This document shows positions 34,143-42,279 of a stretch of DNA of 64,000 nucleotides, in pieces. The translations under genes and the position numbers were made by a program. Within the stretch, counting starts at the first letter, position 1, and each line of letters begins with the position of its first letter. Origin of the DNA: an uncultured Acidimicrobiales bacterium (GTDB taxonomy: Bacteria; Actinomycetota; Acidimicrobiia; Acidimicrobiales; SZUA-35); the NCBI GenBank assembly GCA_938002965.1, contig CALKZY010000005.1, positions 1 to 64,000 on the forward strand. Direction: 5' to 3'. The notes beneath the pieces were generated by a model. It saw nothing but the letters and a program-made list of their open reading frames with translations, had not been told where the DNA came from and did not search any database.

Positions 34143-34574
34143 ATGCGTGAAATGACCGAGGCGGAGTGGAAAGCCTTCGTGAATGCCGGAACGCGAACCG
34201 GCAAGCTGGCACTGGTTCTACCCAGCGGCCGGCCAACCGTGACGCCGGTTTGGTTCACCTACGATGACGACGATGTCATCAGGATGAACACATGGGGCAC
34301 GTCGGCCAAGGTCAAGGCCTTGGCGCTGGAACCCAGAGCATCTCTCCTGGTCGACCTGGAGGAACCGCCCTATGCCTTTGTCCGTATAGATGTTGAGGCC
34401 CGCATTATTGATGACGATCTGCAGCTGTGTCGCCAGGTAGCGACCAAGGTCGGCGGACGTTACATGGGGGCCAGCCGGGCTGAAGAGTTCGGCGAGCGCA
34501 ATTCGGTCGAGGGCGAGGTCGTCGTCGAGTTGCACCCGACGCGAGTCGTGGCTCTCGATGACGTCAGCGGCTAG
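34143..34574 (+). CDS. PPOX-class F420/FMN-dependent split-barrel protein
   Basis: A 143-residue split-barrel flavoprotein. The family signatures are GKLALVLPSGRPTVTPVWFTYDDDDVIRMNT, SAKVKALALEPRASLLVDLEEPPYAFVRIDVEA and the late VVVELHPTRVVALDD. Actinobacterial members bind F420 or FMN and reduce small molecules. The ATG at 34143 is preceded by AGGAG at about eight bases. An upstream in-frame TTG would add 27 residues lacking similarity. The 190-base gap before it (33953-34142) contains no gene I can support. Confidence 0.87.
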   Translation: MREMTEAEWKAFVNAGTRTGKLALVLPSGRPTVTPVWFTYDDDDVIRMNTWGTSAKVKALALEPRASLLVDLEEPPYAFVRIDVEARIIDDDLQLCRQVATKVGGRYMGASRAEEFGERNSVEGEVVVELHPTRVVALDDVSG

Positions 34575-34606
34575 ACCAGCCGCCTAGATCCACCCACCAG
34601 GCGGTA

Positions 34607-35779
34607 TCACAGTAGCTGCGGCTCAAAGGTGGCAGCGTCCAGAATTGGATCGTCCCAGCCGTCGTCGGAGAACAGGGTTGACGCCAGGCGGCCGAGTTCA
34701 TCACAGGACTTGGCCGACGAACCGTTGCCGCCGAGGGCCACTGCGATCCGGTCATCGACCCAACCGATGTATGGGTGCTTGTGAGTGGTGCGGGTAATGA
34801 CACACGGCACGATCTCCAACTGATCGAAGCGGGCATCGGGCAGAAGGCTGCGAGTGGTCTCTATCAGCGCGTCGGCCTCAACCGGGTCGCCCGAACCGGC
34901 GAACCAGGCGGCTATCTCGTCGGCATTGTCTGCCTCGGGAGCGTGCTCGATCTCGCAACCCACCTTGAACAGCACCCGACCGTCAGGATAGCGAACCGGC
35001 GGATTCCAATACAGGTCGTTGATATGGGGATGTTCGACCGGCTCGATGATCAGCGACGGCATTTCCGGAGCTGGGCCAAGGTCTATCCTTACCGTCGTCC
35101 TCAACTGACGGCGCACCTGCAGGTCGATCCCGGCCAGGTCGGCTGCATAAGCTCCGGTAGCCAACAGGACTCGGCTGGCGGCGACCGAACCGAACGCTCC
35201 GCTGATGCCGACCCCGCTTGAGTCGTCGGCTCGAGTGGTCGGCTGCACCGCATCAGCCGCTGCGGTGATCACGGTGGCGCCAGCCATCTCCGCCAGCACC
35301 AACTGTGCTTTCGCCAGGTTGCGGGGATTAATCACGCCAGCCGGGGCTGCCTCGAAGGCGCACTGCATATCGGCTGTCGCTGGAGTTTTGATTCCCGTGT
35401 TGTCGTACAGCCACTCGGGCGTCACCATGAGCGCGCTACCACCCCGCCCCTTTGAGTTCTGGACCGCTGCTTCGATACCTAGCCCGAGCCAGGCCAGGCC
35501 TCGTGGATCGTGGAACTCGATGCCCGACCGTTGGGCAATATCGTCGTAGCGTCCGATGGAGCGGACCGCCAGTTCGGCCCACACCGGATCAGCTGAGATG
35601 ATCCGGGTGATGCGACCGGAATCGTAGTGGCTGGCAAACGGCCCGGCGCCGGCTACCCAGTTGTCGGGCTCGGGGGCGGCGATCACCACGGTGGAGACAC
35701 CGGCCTCGGCCAAGTGGCGGGCGGCCGAGCTGCCCATCAGCCCACCACCCACGACCGCAACTTCGAACCCAGTCATCAT
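34607..35779 (-). CDS. FAD-dependent oxidoreductase, sarcosine-oxidase-like (DAO family)
   Basis: A 390-residue flavoprotein. The dinucleotide motif VAVVGGGLMGSSAARHLAEAG lies at residues 5-25. A DAO-type substrate domain follows (INPRNLAKAQLVLAEMAGATV), then VLLATGAYAADLAG, and the C-terminal CVITRTTHKHPYIGWVDDRIAVALGGNGSSAK, close to the sarcosine oxidase FAD-end motif. It probably oxidises an N-methyl or primary amine of a small amino acid. The cofactor-linking Cys of monomeric sarcosine oxidase is not certain. ATG 35779, 35776 or GTG 35785 are all possible. A 31-codon frame ends just upstream. Confidence 0.82.
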   Translation of the reverse strand: MMTGFEVAVVGGGLMGSSAARHLAEAGVSTVVIAAPEPDNWVAGAGPFASHYDSGRITRIISADPVWAELAVRSIGRYDDIAQRSGIEFHDPRGLAWLGLGIEAAVQNSKGRGGSALMVTPEWLYDNTGIKTPATADMQCAFEAAPAGVINPRNLAKAQLVLAEMAGATVITAAADAVQPTTRADDSSGVGISGAFGSVAASRVLLATGAYAADLAGIDLQVRRQLRTTVRIDLGPAPEMPSLIIEPVEHPHINDLYWNPPVRYPDGRVLFKVGCEIEHAPEADNADEIAAWFAGSGDPVEADALIETTRSLLPDARFDQLEIVPCVITRTTHKHPYIGWVDDRIAVALGGNGSSAKSCDELGRLASTLFSDDGWDDPILDAATFEPQLL

Positions 35780-35790
35780 GTTCACGTGCC

Positions 35791-35886
35791 TCAGTCCAGT
35801 AGGGTGTCGGCCAGTGGCTCGACCCGTTGGTCGTACAAACGGTGCGCATAGGGTGCCACTGAGTCGGCGTCGACCCACATCCGCAT
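35791..35886 (-). CDS. Possible 31-residue leader or small protein before the FAD oxidoreductase gene
   Basis: The frame MRMWVDADSVAPYAHRLYDQ continues RVEPLADTLLD and stops at 35791, five bases before the GTG at 35785. It has an ATG with CAGCAT six bases upstream, like other starts in this window, and amino-acid use that looks protein-like. It might be a leader peptide coupled to the oxidoreductase, the remainder of a longer lost gene, or chance. Confidence 0.35.
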   Translation of the reverse strand: MRMWVDADSVAPYAHRLYDQRVEPLADTLLD

Positions 35887-35946
35887 GACGAGATGCTGAC
35901 CATGGCCGCAATGGTGGCCGATCGGGCCGAGAGAGACAAATCCGGT

Positions 35947-36648
35947 TCAGGCCAGCAGGCCAGCAACGATGGCGGCCTGACCCAGGTGGTACATGGCGTG
36001 AACCAGCCATCGCGTTGCCGGCCCCGGTTGAACGAAACGATCCTCGGCCAGCAGACGATCCGACCCGGAGAACAGCACAGAGCCAAGGGCGGTCAGCGGC
36101 CGACCGGAAGCGACGGCCAGTCCGACCATGACCACGATGGCCATGGCGTACGCCACTACCGGGACCGTCAACCTGGGGTGGTGAAGACGCAGCGCAGAGA
36201 ACAAGGAAGGCAGGCGGGCCGAGAGCAGAAGTGCCGAGACGATTCCGACCGCCGCTACGGTCCAGCCGCTAGCCGCATTGTTGGAACTAGCGAGTGTCAA
36301 AGCCAAGGCCCCGATGTAGGCGAGATGCCCGATGAGAAACGCCACCAACCCGGACTTGAATCGATCCACGGCTCGCAACAGGAAGATGTCGCCAAGCAGT
36401 CCGAAGGCCAGGCCGGCCATCAGGAACGGTTTTACCCTCGACGGGTCCAACGCAGCCGTGCCTGCAGCCGCTAAAAGTATGATCAGTGTGAGCGGCTTGA
36501 AGACCTGTTCGACCTTTGGACGGTTCGACACCACCGCCAACCAATCGATCACCGCCGAGACCACAAAGGCCGCCCACAACATGAGGGGAGGGTACCGGTT
36601 GCCTCTACGGCCGGTTGAAGGTCGCCCGAAAATGAGTTCAGTCGACAC
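35947..36648 (-). CDS. YhhN/TMEM86-family membrane protein (lysoplasmalogenase-like)
   Basis: A 233-residue protein with about eight membrane helices. The family motif is visible in KPLTLIILLAAAG, FLMAGLAFGLLGDIFLLR (GDxxL), and the late GSVLFSGSDRLLAEDRF and HAMYHLGQAAIVAGL. Members cleave lysoplasmalogen or act as related membrane hydrolases, using the conserved acidic residues within the helices. In a bacterium lacking plasmalogens the substrate is open. GTG 36648 is the longest start. Its GTG is not preceded by an obvious ribosome site. Confidence 0.85.
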   Translation of the reverse strand: MSTELIFGRPSTGRRGNRYPPLMLWAAFVVSAVIDWLAVVSNRPKVEQVFKPLTLIILLAAAGTAALDPSRVKPFLMAGLAFGLLGDIFLLRAVDRFKSGLVAFLIGHLAYIGALALTLASSNNAASGWTVAAVGIVSALLLSARLPSLFSALRLHHPRLTVPVVAYAMAIVVMVGLAVASGRPLTALGSVLFSGSDRLLAEDRFVQPGPATRWLVHAMYHLGQAAIVAGLLA

Positions 36649-36745
36649 AGGTGGCTGAACGCGGTTCGACCCGGATCATCTCAACTTGACCCGGGCCGAA
36701 CTCCCCCTTAACTCAGAGGCTGTCGCAGCGGTACCTCAATGGGTG

Positions 36746-36886
36746 CTAGCTGATTGTGCCTCCGGAGACGGTGTTGACGGCAATGATGACAAACACGATG
36801 CAGGCGATCGAGAAGATGATCATCGCTCGCTCAAAACCCTTGTCGTGGGTTTGATTCTTGGGGAATTCGATCTGCTTTCCTGCCAT
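36746..36886 (-). CDS. 46-residue single-helix membrane protein in the ammonium transporter operon
   Basis: Frame from ATG 36886 to TAG 36746. The N-terminal half is polar (MAGKQIEFPKNQTHDKGFE) and residues ~21-40 form one helix (AMIIFSIACIVFVIIAVNTV). The ATG lies one base after the TGA of the 70-residue protein before it, so translation is coupled. It is too short to be found by many gene callers. Function unknown. Its position suggests a partner or regulator of the Amt transporter. Confidence 0.7.
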   Translation of the reverse strand: MAGKQIEFPKNQTHDKGFERAMIIFSIACIVFVIIAVNTVSGGTIS

Positions 36887-36887
36887 T

Positions 36888-37100
36888 TCAGATACCCCAC
36901 TTCTCGTCGAGTTCGATGGAACAATGGGCTAGGTGTTGTGACTCGTTGCGGGTCAGCCAAACCATCCAGAGGACTGCCAGGATGATGCCCAAGATGGCCA
37001 GCACCACCGACATGTCCGATTGAGCCCAAGTGAAGTACCCGGTGGTGCCGTCAGCGTCGGCTATTGCTTCTTCCCATGATTCATACGGAAACGTGTCCAT
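36888..37100 (-). CDS. 70-residue single-helix membrane protein following amt
   Basis: The ATG at 37100 overlaps the last 20 bases of the amt gene. The protein has an acidic N terminus (MDTFPYESWEEAIADADG), one helix at about 30-48 (VVLAILGIILAVLWMVWL) and a charged tail. Together with the 46-residue protein it forms a three-gene transcription unit with amt. I recognise no family. PII (GlnK), the usual Amt neighbour, is absent, so these could take a regulatory place, but this is only inference from position. Confidence 0.72.
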   Translation of the reverse strand: MDTFPYESWEEAIADADGTTGYFTWAQSDMSVVLAILGIILAVLWMVWLTRNESQHLAHCSIELDEKWGI

Positions 37101-38550
37101 CGCCGGCCTCCTCCTTTGTGAGATCGATTTCTTGTCCGCTTGATGTCGCCATGATGTCGGCCATTGCCTGGCGCAGGATGGCTTCGGCTTCGACGTCGGT
37201 GCCGTCGGCTTCGACGATTACTTCGCCTCGGACTCCGTGCTCGGGGAAGAAGTCTTCGCCGTACTCGGCGATGTCCAGCCCTTCGAGTTCAACAGCCGGC
37301 GGTACTCGCAAGATGTTGAGCTTCTTCAGGATGTAGGAAGCTCCGTAGCCGCTGAGGAAGGCCAGCGGGAACAGGGCGGCTACGCCGACCACCTGGCCGA
37401 GCAGGTTGGTTTCGACGCCGCCGGGCCCGGTGGGGTAACCCGAGGCGAAGATGCCAACCAGGATCGGGCCCATGAAGCCGGTGAAACCGTGAACGGCCAC
37501 CGCTCCGACAGCATCGTCCAGTCGCATCTTCTGTTCCAGATAGGTGCCGACGTAGTAGGCGAATCCCGCCATCAGGAAAGCAAGGATGAACACCAGGTTG
37601 GGGGAGTAGATATCCGCTCCAGACGAAACCGCCACCACACCGGCAAGACCGCCGGAGATGGTCCAGAACGGATCACGTTTGGAGAAGAAGTACCCGCCAG
37701 CGAAACCACCGGCGAAGCCCATGGTGATGGTCAATGTGATGGCACCGAGCGTGGCCGGGCTGAAGTAGATGTTGGCCCAGCCGGGAACTGAGTCGGCCGT
37801 AATGGCCAGACAGGCGGCGTAGAAGGCGTAGAACCCGGTAAAGATCAGCATCAGTCCCTGCAAGGTCATGTGCAGGTTGTGGGGCTTGAACGACCGGGCG
37901 TTTCCATTGCGGTCGTATCTACCAATGCGTGGACCGAGGTTGAACAGCACACCGAGGGTGAAGATGCCGGCTATACCGTGTACAACGCCCGAGGCGGCGA
38001 AGTCGTGGTAGCCGAAGTGCACCGTCAGCCAGCCGCCGTAGCTCCAACCCCACGCAGCGGCGATCACCCAGATGATGCCGCCCATCAGGGCGGTCAACCA
38101 CAAGTAGGCCGATGTTCGCACCCGCTCGATGATTGAACCAGACATGATCGAACCGGTTGTCCAGGAGAACAACACGAACGCGGCCCAGAAGACGGCCGAA
38201 ATGTTGTCACCCAGGTTGGGCCCGGCCGAGCCGGTCCACGGGAGTCCGTATCCGTCGCCGCAGAAGTAGAGGCCGCTGCCTGCATGGCTGCCGTCGGCGG
38301 TGGTTGTGGGTAGTAGGCCTTCTTGCATGCAGAAGTAGACCCACCAACCGAGGTAGTAGAAGACTGGCGTGACTACTGCGATCGTCAAGATGTTCTTGAT
38401 CGCTGTGGCCATGACGTTTTTTCGGCGGCTGACTCCGGCTTCATAGGTCATGAAACCGACGTGCAGCAGCCACATCAGGGCCACGGTGAAGAAGTAGTAC
38501 GCCTCAGTGAATACGGTCGATGTTAGATCGACCGTTTCTTGGGCTAACAC
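37081..38550 (-). CDS. amt: Ammonium transporter
   Basis: A 489-residue Amt/Mep/Rh protein with eleven helices. Visible are GFMTYEAGVSRRKNVMATAIKN, the pore-entry WSYGGWLTVHFGYHDFAASGVVH with the conserved His of the pore twin-His site, and the later DAVGAVAVHGFTGFMGP with the second His. It moves ammonium into the cell. It is longer than the usual ~400-450 residues because of an acidic cytoplasmic tail of about 65 residues (EDFFPEHGVRGEVIVEADGT). GTG 38550 is preferred because GGGAG lies eight bases before it. Two small membrane-protein genes follow in the same operon. Confidence 0.93.
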   Translation of the reverse strand: MLAQETVDLTSTVFTEAYYFFTVALMWLLHVGFMTYEAGVSRRKNVMATAIKNILTIAVVTPVFYYLGWWVYFCMQEGLLPTTTADGSHAGSGLYFCGDGYGLPWTGSAGPNLGDNISAVFWAAFVLFSWTTGSIMSGSIIERVRTSAYLWLTALMGGIIWVIAAAWGWSYGGWLTVHFGYHDFAASGVVHGIAGIFTLGVLFNLGPRIGRYDRNGNARSFKPHNLHMTLQGLMLIFTGFYAFYAACLAITADSVPGWANIYFSPATLGAITLTITMGFAGGFAGGYFFSKRDPFWTISGGLAGVVAVSSGADIYSPNLVFILAFLMAGFAYYVGTYLEQKMRLDDAVGAVAVHGFTGFMGPILVGIFASGYPTGPGGVETNLLGQVVGVAALFPLAFLSGYGASYILKKLNILRVPPAVELEGLDIAEYGEDFFPEHGVRGEVIVEADGTDVEAEAILRQAMADIMATSSGQEIDLTKEEAGDGHVSV

Positions 38551-38704
38551 AAGTAGCTCCCCCTTACTAAATAAAATTGGGCTGGTGTGCTGCTTACGCC
38601 CCCCGGCCAAGCAGCGACAAGAACCTATCACAGTGAAGAAGTTTTCATCAAAGTGAAGATCGTCGAAAGAATGTCAGTCCAAATTGATGGGGTTGTGTCC
38701 GCCC

Positions 38705-38965
38705 CTAAACGGTGGGTCTTGGATGACTTCCTCCGTCTGAAGGCCCGGCCATGACGTCGCTCATCGCCCGGAACATTGCCCCAGCGAAAGCTGCGGCGTA
38801 GCCGCCGGCCCGACGAAGCAGAACCGCTACAAGCATTGCCACACCAAGGCCGGCGTTGCGGCCGCCCCAGGCAATCCCCATCTTGTTGGCGCTTTCAACG
38901 AAGTCGGGAATGGTCGTCGGGTCAAGCAAAGCCCGTATCCCGATAACCGTGCCGCCGATTCCCAT
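38705..38965 (-). CDS. Small membrane protein of unknown function
   Basis: 86 residues with two or three hydrophobic segments (MGIGGTVIGIRALLDPTTI, then NAGLGVAMLVAVLLRRAGGYAAAFAGAM). It ends in a short polar tail. The frame is open further upstream (protein-like residues to about 39080) but no ATG, GTG or TTG occurs there, so the ATG at 38965 was kept. It may belong to the DUF4267/DUF4383-like group of small membrane proteins, but I cannot name it with confidence. It lies upstream of amt on the same strand with 154 bases between. Confidence 0.55.
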   Translation of the reverse strand: MGIGGTVIGIRALLDPTTIPDFVESANKMGIAWGGRNAGLGVAMLVAVLLRRAGGYAAAFAGAMFRAMSDVMAGPSDGGSHPRPTV

Positions 38966-39320
38966 AAGAATGCCAAAGATCGTAGTCGGAAGCGGTACGG
39001 CGAGTTCCGTCAGGAAGAGCTGCTGGTCACTGAGAGTTGAGACGTCGACGTCACCGAAACCGGTCGAGCCCCGACTGGCAATACATGAGTGTCAATTTTC
39101 CTGATCCGGATGGACCCATAACCGCGGTGAACTGACCGCGCCGAAATCCGATTGTTGCTCGTTGCTGTCCCTCGGTGCCGATTCGGGCAATCGATCAAGG
39201 CCACGGGCGCCGAGGAAACGCGACTGATCGCGCGTGAACGTTAGCGGTCGGATGTGCCCTTGAACTCAGATTGTCGTAACGGCACCAAAGGCTGTCTAGA
39301 ACTGACCGCTCAGGTGGGTT
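38966..39320. other. 355-base region without a supported gene
   Basis: Only low-quality open frames occur here. The part nearest 38966 may code for the missing N terminus of the small membrane protein. A 16-codon plus-strand frame at about 39083-39133 is too short to support. No promoter or hairpin stood out. Confidence 0.5.
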
Positions 39321-39767
39321 CTAGCCGTCGTCCGACTCGTCGATGGCGTCGATATCGTCGACCGATACCCGCAGAACCTCACCGGTTTGAGCGTCGATTT
39401 CGACGGTGTTCAAACGCTCGAATTCCTGCTGGTCGTCAGGGTCGGAAATGGACATTGAGACCCCCCACACCGGGGTTAACCGGAATCCTTGTCGAACCAG
39501 CCGGGCGTCCGCACTTTCGGGTTCGAACTGGGCGTACTCGAGTGCGATGTTGATCGCCTGCTGGCGCGTGATGTTCACGTCGCTGCTGGTGTTGAACACC
39601 CCGGTGAGAGCGAGGACTATGAAGAACGCGAAGGTGACCAGGAAGATTATCGCTCTGCGGTTGATAGATCGGATTCGGCCTACCAACGAGGTTGGTTGCT
39701 CCGCTTCCGACGGTTTGGAGTCGTCGACCGGTCCTACACCGTCTGCGCTTGATTGCGCTTCAGCCAA
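39321..39767 (-). CDS. Membrane-anchored PepSY-like protein
   Basis: About 148 residues: a polar cytoplasmic N terminus, one helix at about 40-60 (RAIIFLVTFAFFIVLALTGV) and an outside domain of ~85 residues. That domain starts TRQQAINIALEYAQF and ends ERLNTVEIDAQTGEVLRVSVDD, which resembles the PepSY repeat found in peptidase propeptides. Its role would be to bind or inhibit an extracytoplasmic enzyme. TTG 39767 was chosen, because the longer frame upstream is antisense-like and overlaps the preceding small gene completely. Even so it overlaps that gene's end by 34 bases, which suggests coupling. Confidence 0.6.
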   Translation of the reverse strand: MAEAQSSADGVGPVDDSKPSEAEQPTSLVGRIRSINRRAIIFLVTFAFFIVLALTGVFNTSSDVNITRQQAINIALEYAQFEPESADARLVRQGFRLTPVWGVSMSISDPDDQQEFERLNTVEIDAQTGEVLRVSVDDIDAIDESDDG

Positions 39768-39979
39768 AACGACCAGCCTCTCATGATTAGGTAGCCGACC
39801 ACGTGGGTCATGGCAACGAAAGACAACCACCACACGGTGTGGCGCCAATCCAGTTTGAGTTCTCGGGATTCGGTGAAGGTCAGGCCAAGCGCCAAGAGGA
39901 GAAGCAGCCAAAGCATGCCGACATCTTCTCGCCCGAACAACATCATCAGTCCCACGCTGGCGAAGGTTACTCCGGTCAA
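39734..39979 (-). CDS. Small membrane protein of unknown function
   Basis: 81 residues with two or three helices (MTGVTFASVGLMMLFG, MLWLLLLLALGLTFT, TVWWLSFVAMTHVVGYLIM). It has a central charged loop (ESRELKLDWRH) and a basic end. It starts at a TTG. GAGCAT lies six bases before it, at the position of the -10 boxes of other genes here. Its end overlaps the start of the PepSY-like gene. No family recognised. Confidence 0.55.
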   Translation of the reverse strand: MTGVTFASVGLMMLFGREDVGMLWLLLLLALGLTFTESRELKLDWRHTVWWLSFVAMTHVVGYLIMRGWSFWLKRNQAQTV

Positions 39980-40165
39980 AGGTGAATGCTCAACTTTGTG
40001 GACGTGGCGCCGTGCTTGATTGACAACGTCACCGGCGATAGCCGGTCAGTGGCCGTTGGGCGAACGCTCCCTCGGGTTAGTTCATTCAGCTACAATGTGT
40101 AGCGCAAAGAGGTCAACGGCGCTACCGTTATGCCCGGTCGAGTATCAACAAGAGTGGAGACTCAA

Positions 40166-40693
40166 ATGAAGAGACTAATCAGTTTGGTGGTGGCGGCCGC
40201 AGCGCTGCTGGCCGCCTGCGGTGGTGGCGGTGTCGTGCCCGAAGGGGCCGATGTGACCCTAAGGAATACTCTGGAGGAGGACGGTCCCGAGATTGCGTTC
40301 CCGGCCTTGTTCGAACTTCCCGATGAGGCATTCGACGAGAACGGAACGGTGTCATTTAGCGCGTCAGAGTTCCCGGCGGCACTTGCTCAGCCTGGCACCC
40401 CAATGGGCGATATCAGCGGGCTGTACGACATCAACGTCAATGCCGACAGCATCACCTTTGCCCTGCTCCCGACGGCTGACGACCCGTTCTGGGTCAACGT
40501 GTTCGGTGTCTTCCCAGCCGGGAAGTTCGACCGGTACTACCTCACGTTCTCCGAGCCCCACGGCATCAGCGGATCAAGCAGCAGCAACGAGTCGGTTTCG
40601 CTTCGAGTCGATTCTGACACTGTTGTCGTAGTTGAAATCAGCGAAGGCTACGACATGAGCCCTGGGATGGAATTCACCATCGATCTTGACTAG
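40166..40693 (+). CDS. Secreted lipoprotein of unknown function
   Basis: 175 residues. The start ATG 40166 gives a model lipoprotein signal: MKRLISLVVAAAALLAAC with the lipid-modified Cys at 18. The mature part is acidic, rich in beta-strand-like stretches (FPALFELPDEAFDENGTVSF, NADSITFALLPTADDPFWV), and probably a beta-sandwich. An ATG at 40130 would add 12 residues before the signal and is less likely. GGAG lies nine bases before the chosen ATG. A TACAAT hexamer at 40091-40096 may be the -10 box. The gene ends in front of a strong terminator. Confidence 0.7.
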   Translation: MKRLISLVVAAAALLAACGGGGVVPEGADVTLRNTLEEDGPEIAFPALFELPDEAFDENGTVSFSASEFPAALAQPGTPMGDISGLYDINVNADSITFALLPTADDPFWVNVFGVFPAGKFDRYYLTFSEPHGISGSSSSNESVSLRVDSDTVVVVEISEGYDMSPGMEFTIDLD

Positions 40694-40711
40694 AAGGCTA
40701 CGGGTAATGAG

Positions 40712-40740
40712 AACTGCCCGGGCTTGAAGCCCGGGCAGTT
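40712..40740. terminator. Strong bidirectional terminator hairpin
   Basis: AACTGCCCGGGCT and AGCCCGGGCAGTT form a 13-pair perfect stem around a three-base loop, followed by T residues on the plus strand and preceded by A residues for the other. It lies between the ends of the lipoprotein gene and the convergent tmm gene and should stop both transcripts. Confidence 0.85.
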
Positions 40741-40770
40741 TAGGTATTGACCCGGCCCAAGGGGCCCGGG

Positions 40771-42108
40771 CTATTTCTCAGTCAGGAAGTCCTCAAGCGA
40801 GTCGTCCATGGCCTCCAGCCACGGGGTGTGGTGGGCAGGAGCCGCGGTGCCGGTAAAGGGCGATGCGTGCCCGTTGTCGCGATACGACATGATGTCGGCC
40901 TTCTTGTGGCCCTTCCAGGTCTTGAACATCTGATCGATCATGTCGGTGTCGATGTCGGGGTGGTCGGTGGCCTCCACCAGAGCCTTGGTGTAGGCGCCTT
41001 GGAAGTCGATCAGGCCGTAGTCATCGGTGACTTCGCCTTCAAGAGCCACGAATTCGGCGATCCACTTGGCTTGCTCTTCGGCTGAAGGCAGGTGGATACG
41101 GCCCATGATGACATCTCGGGCATACCAAGCTTGAGCGTCGAACATGTTGAACGTGTACCACTGATCCTGCATGCCCAGGTAGAACACGTTGTTGTTCGGC
41201 TGGAACACCATGCCCTGATACAACATGTCACAGGCCAGCACGTTGGCGGTCTTCAGCTGAAGCTCGGGTGCCATGAACGGGAAGTGGTGCAGGTAGCCGG
41301 TACAGGAGATGATGGCGTCGATAGTGGTTGAGGTGCCGTCGGTGAAGTGCAACGTTTTACCTTCAACCCTGTCGATTCCAGGCTTCTCCTGGCAGCCTTC
41401 GGGCCAGTCGAATCCCATGGGACCGTGACGCACCGAGAAGGTGACCGACTTGGCCCCGTACTTCCAGCACTGCGAGCCGACATCCTCGGCCGAATAGCTG
41501 CCGCCGATGATCAGCACGTCCTTGTCGGCGAACTCCACCGCATCGCGGAAGTCATGGGCGTGCAGGATGCGGCCGGGGAACGACTCGTATCCCGGATACT
41601 GAGGCATGTTTGGGGTTGAGAAGTGTCCGGTTGCCACCACGACGTGGTCGAACTCCGACGAGGACCGCTCCCCCGACTCGTAATTGTCGACGGTGATGGT
41701 GAAGCTGCCGGTCGACGTGGGCACGATGCTTTGGACACTGGTATTGAACTGGATGTAGTCCCGTAGTCCGAACTTGTCAGCTCGGCCGGCGATGTAGTCG
41801 TACAACACAGCCCGGGGCGGGAACGAGCCAATCGGCCGACCAAAGTGTTCGTCAAAGGTGTAGTCGGCAAACTCGAGGCACTCTTTTGGACCGTTCGACC
41901 ACAAGTATCGGTACATCGAACCGTGAACCGGTTCACCGTGTTCATCAACACCAGTCCGCCATGTGTAGTTCCACAGGCCGCCCAAGTCCGACTGCTTTTC
42001 GTAGCACACGACCTCCGGTATCTCTGCACCTTTGCCCTTGGCCGTGGCAAAGGCTTGTAGCTGCGAAAGCCCGCAAGGCCCTGCTCCGATGACGGCTACT
42101 CGTGTCAT
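40771..42108 (-). CDS. tmm: Trimethylamine monooxygenase
   Basis: A 445-residue flavin monooxygenase that oxidises trimethylamine to trimethylamine N-oxide with NADPH and O2. Motifs are the FAD motif VIGAGPCGLS (6-15), the characteristic Tmm stretch GGLWNYTWRTGVDEHGEPVH and SMYRYLWSNGPKECLEFADY, the FMO region VVATGHFSTPNMPQYPGY, the NADPH motif DVLIIGGSYSAEDVGSQ and CTGYLHHFPF. These match bacterial Tmm very closely in my memory of the family, more than generic FMOs. The ATG follows AAGGGGA. The tdm-type gene lies 1.1 kb upstream on the same strand. Confidence 0.93.
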   Translation of the reverse strand: MTRVAVIGAGPCGLSQLQAFATAKGKGAEIPEVVCYEKQSDLGGLWNYTWRTGVDEHGEPVHGSMYRYLWSNGPKECLEFADYTFDEHFGRPIGSFPPRAVLYDYIAGRADKFGLRDYIQFNTSVQSIVPTSTGSFTITVDNYESGERSSSEFDHVVVATGHFSTPNMPQYPGYESFPGRILHAHDFRDAVEFADKDVLIIGGSYSAEDVGSQCWKYGAKSVTFSVRHGPMGFDWPEGCQEKPGIDRVEGKTLHFTDGTSTTIDAIISCTGYLHHFPFMAPELQLKTANVLACDMLYQGMVFQPNNNVFYLGMQDQWYTFNMFDAQAWYARDVIMGRIHLPSAEEQAKWIAEFVALEGEVTDDYGLIDFQGAYTKALVEATDHPDIDTDMIDQMFKTWKGHKKADIMSYRDNGHASPFTGTAAPAHHTPWLEAMDDSLEDFLTEK

Positions 42109-42279
42109 ATGCGTCCCCTTTTTGAAACCGTTACTGAGGTGCGCTCCGGCCAGCGCTCTCTCTGTGTATGAATGCTTCAACACAGTAGTGGTGGCCTGGG
42201 CGGTGACTCAAAAGGACAGACTCTTGCTGGTCTGACCTAGGCCTCTTCACCGTGGTCTCTACCAGGATCTAACTGGACG

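Noticed and set aside
35893-36474. 193-codon plus-strand frame opposite the YhhN gene
   Set aside because: Gln/Arg/Gly-rich shadow, no start signal, no family.
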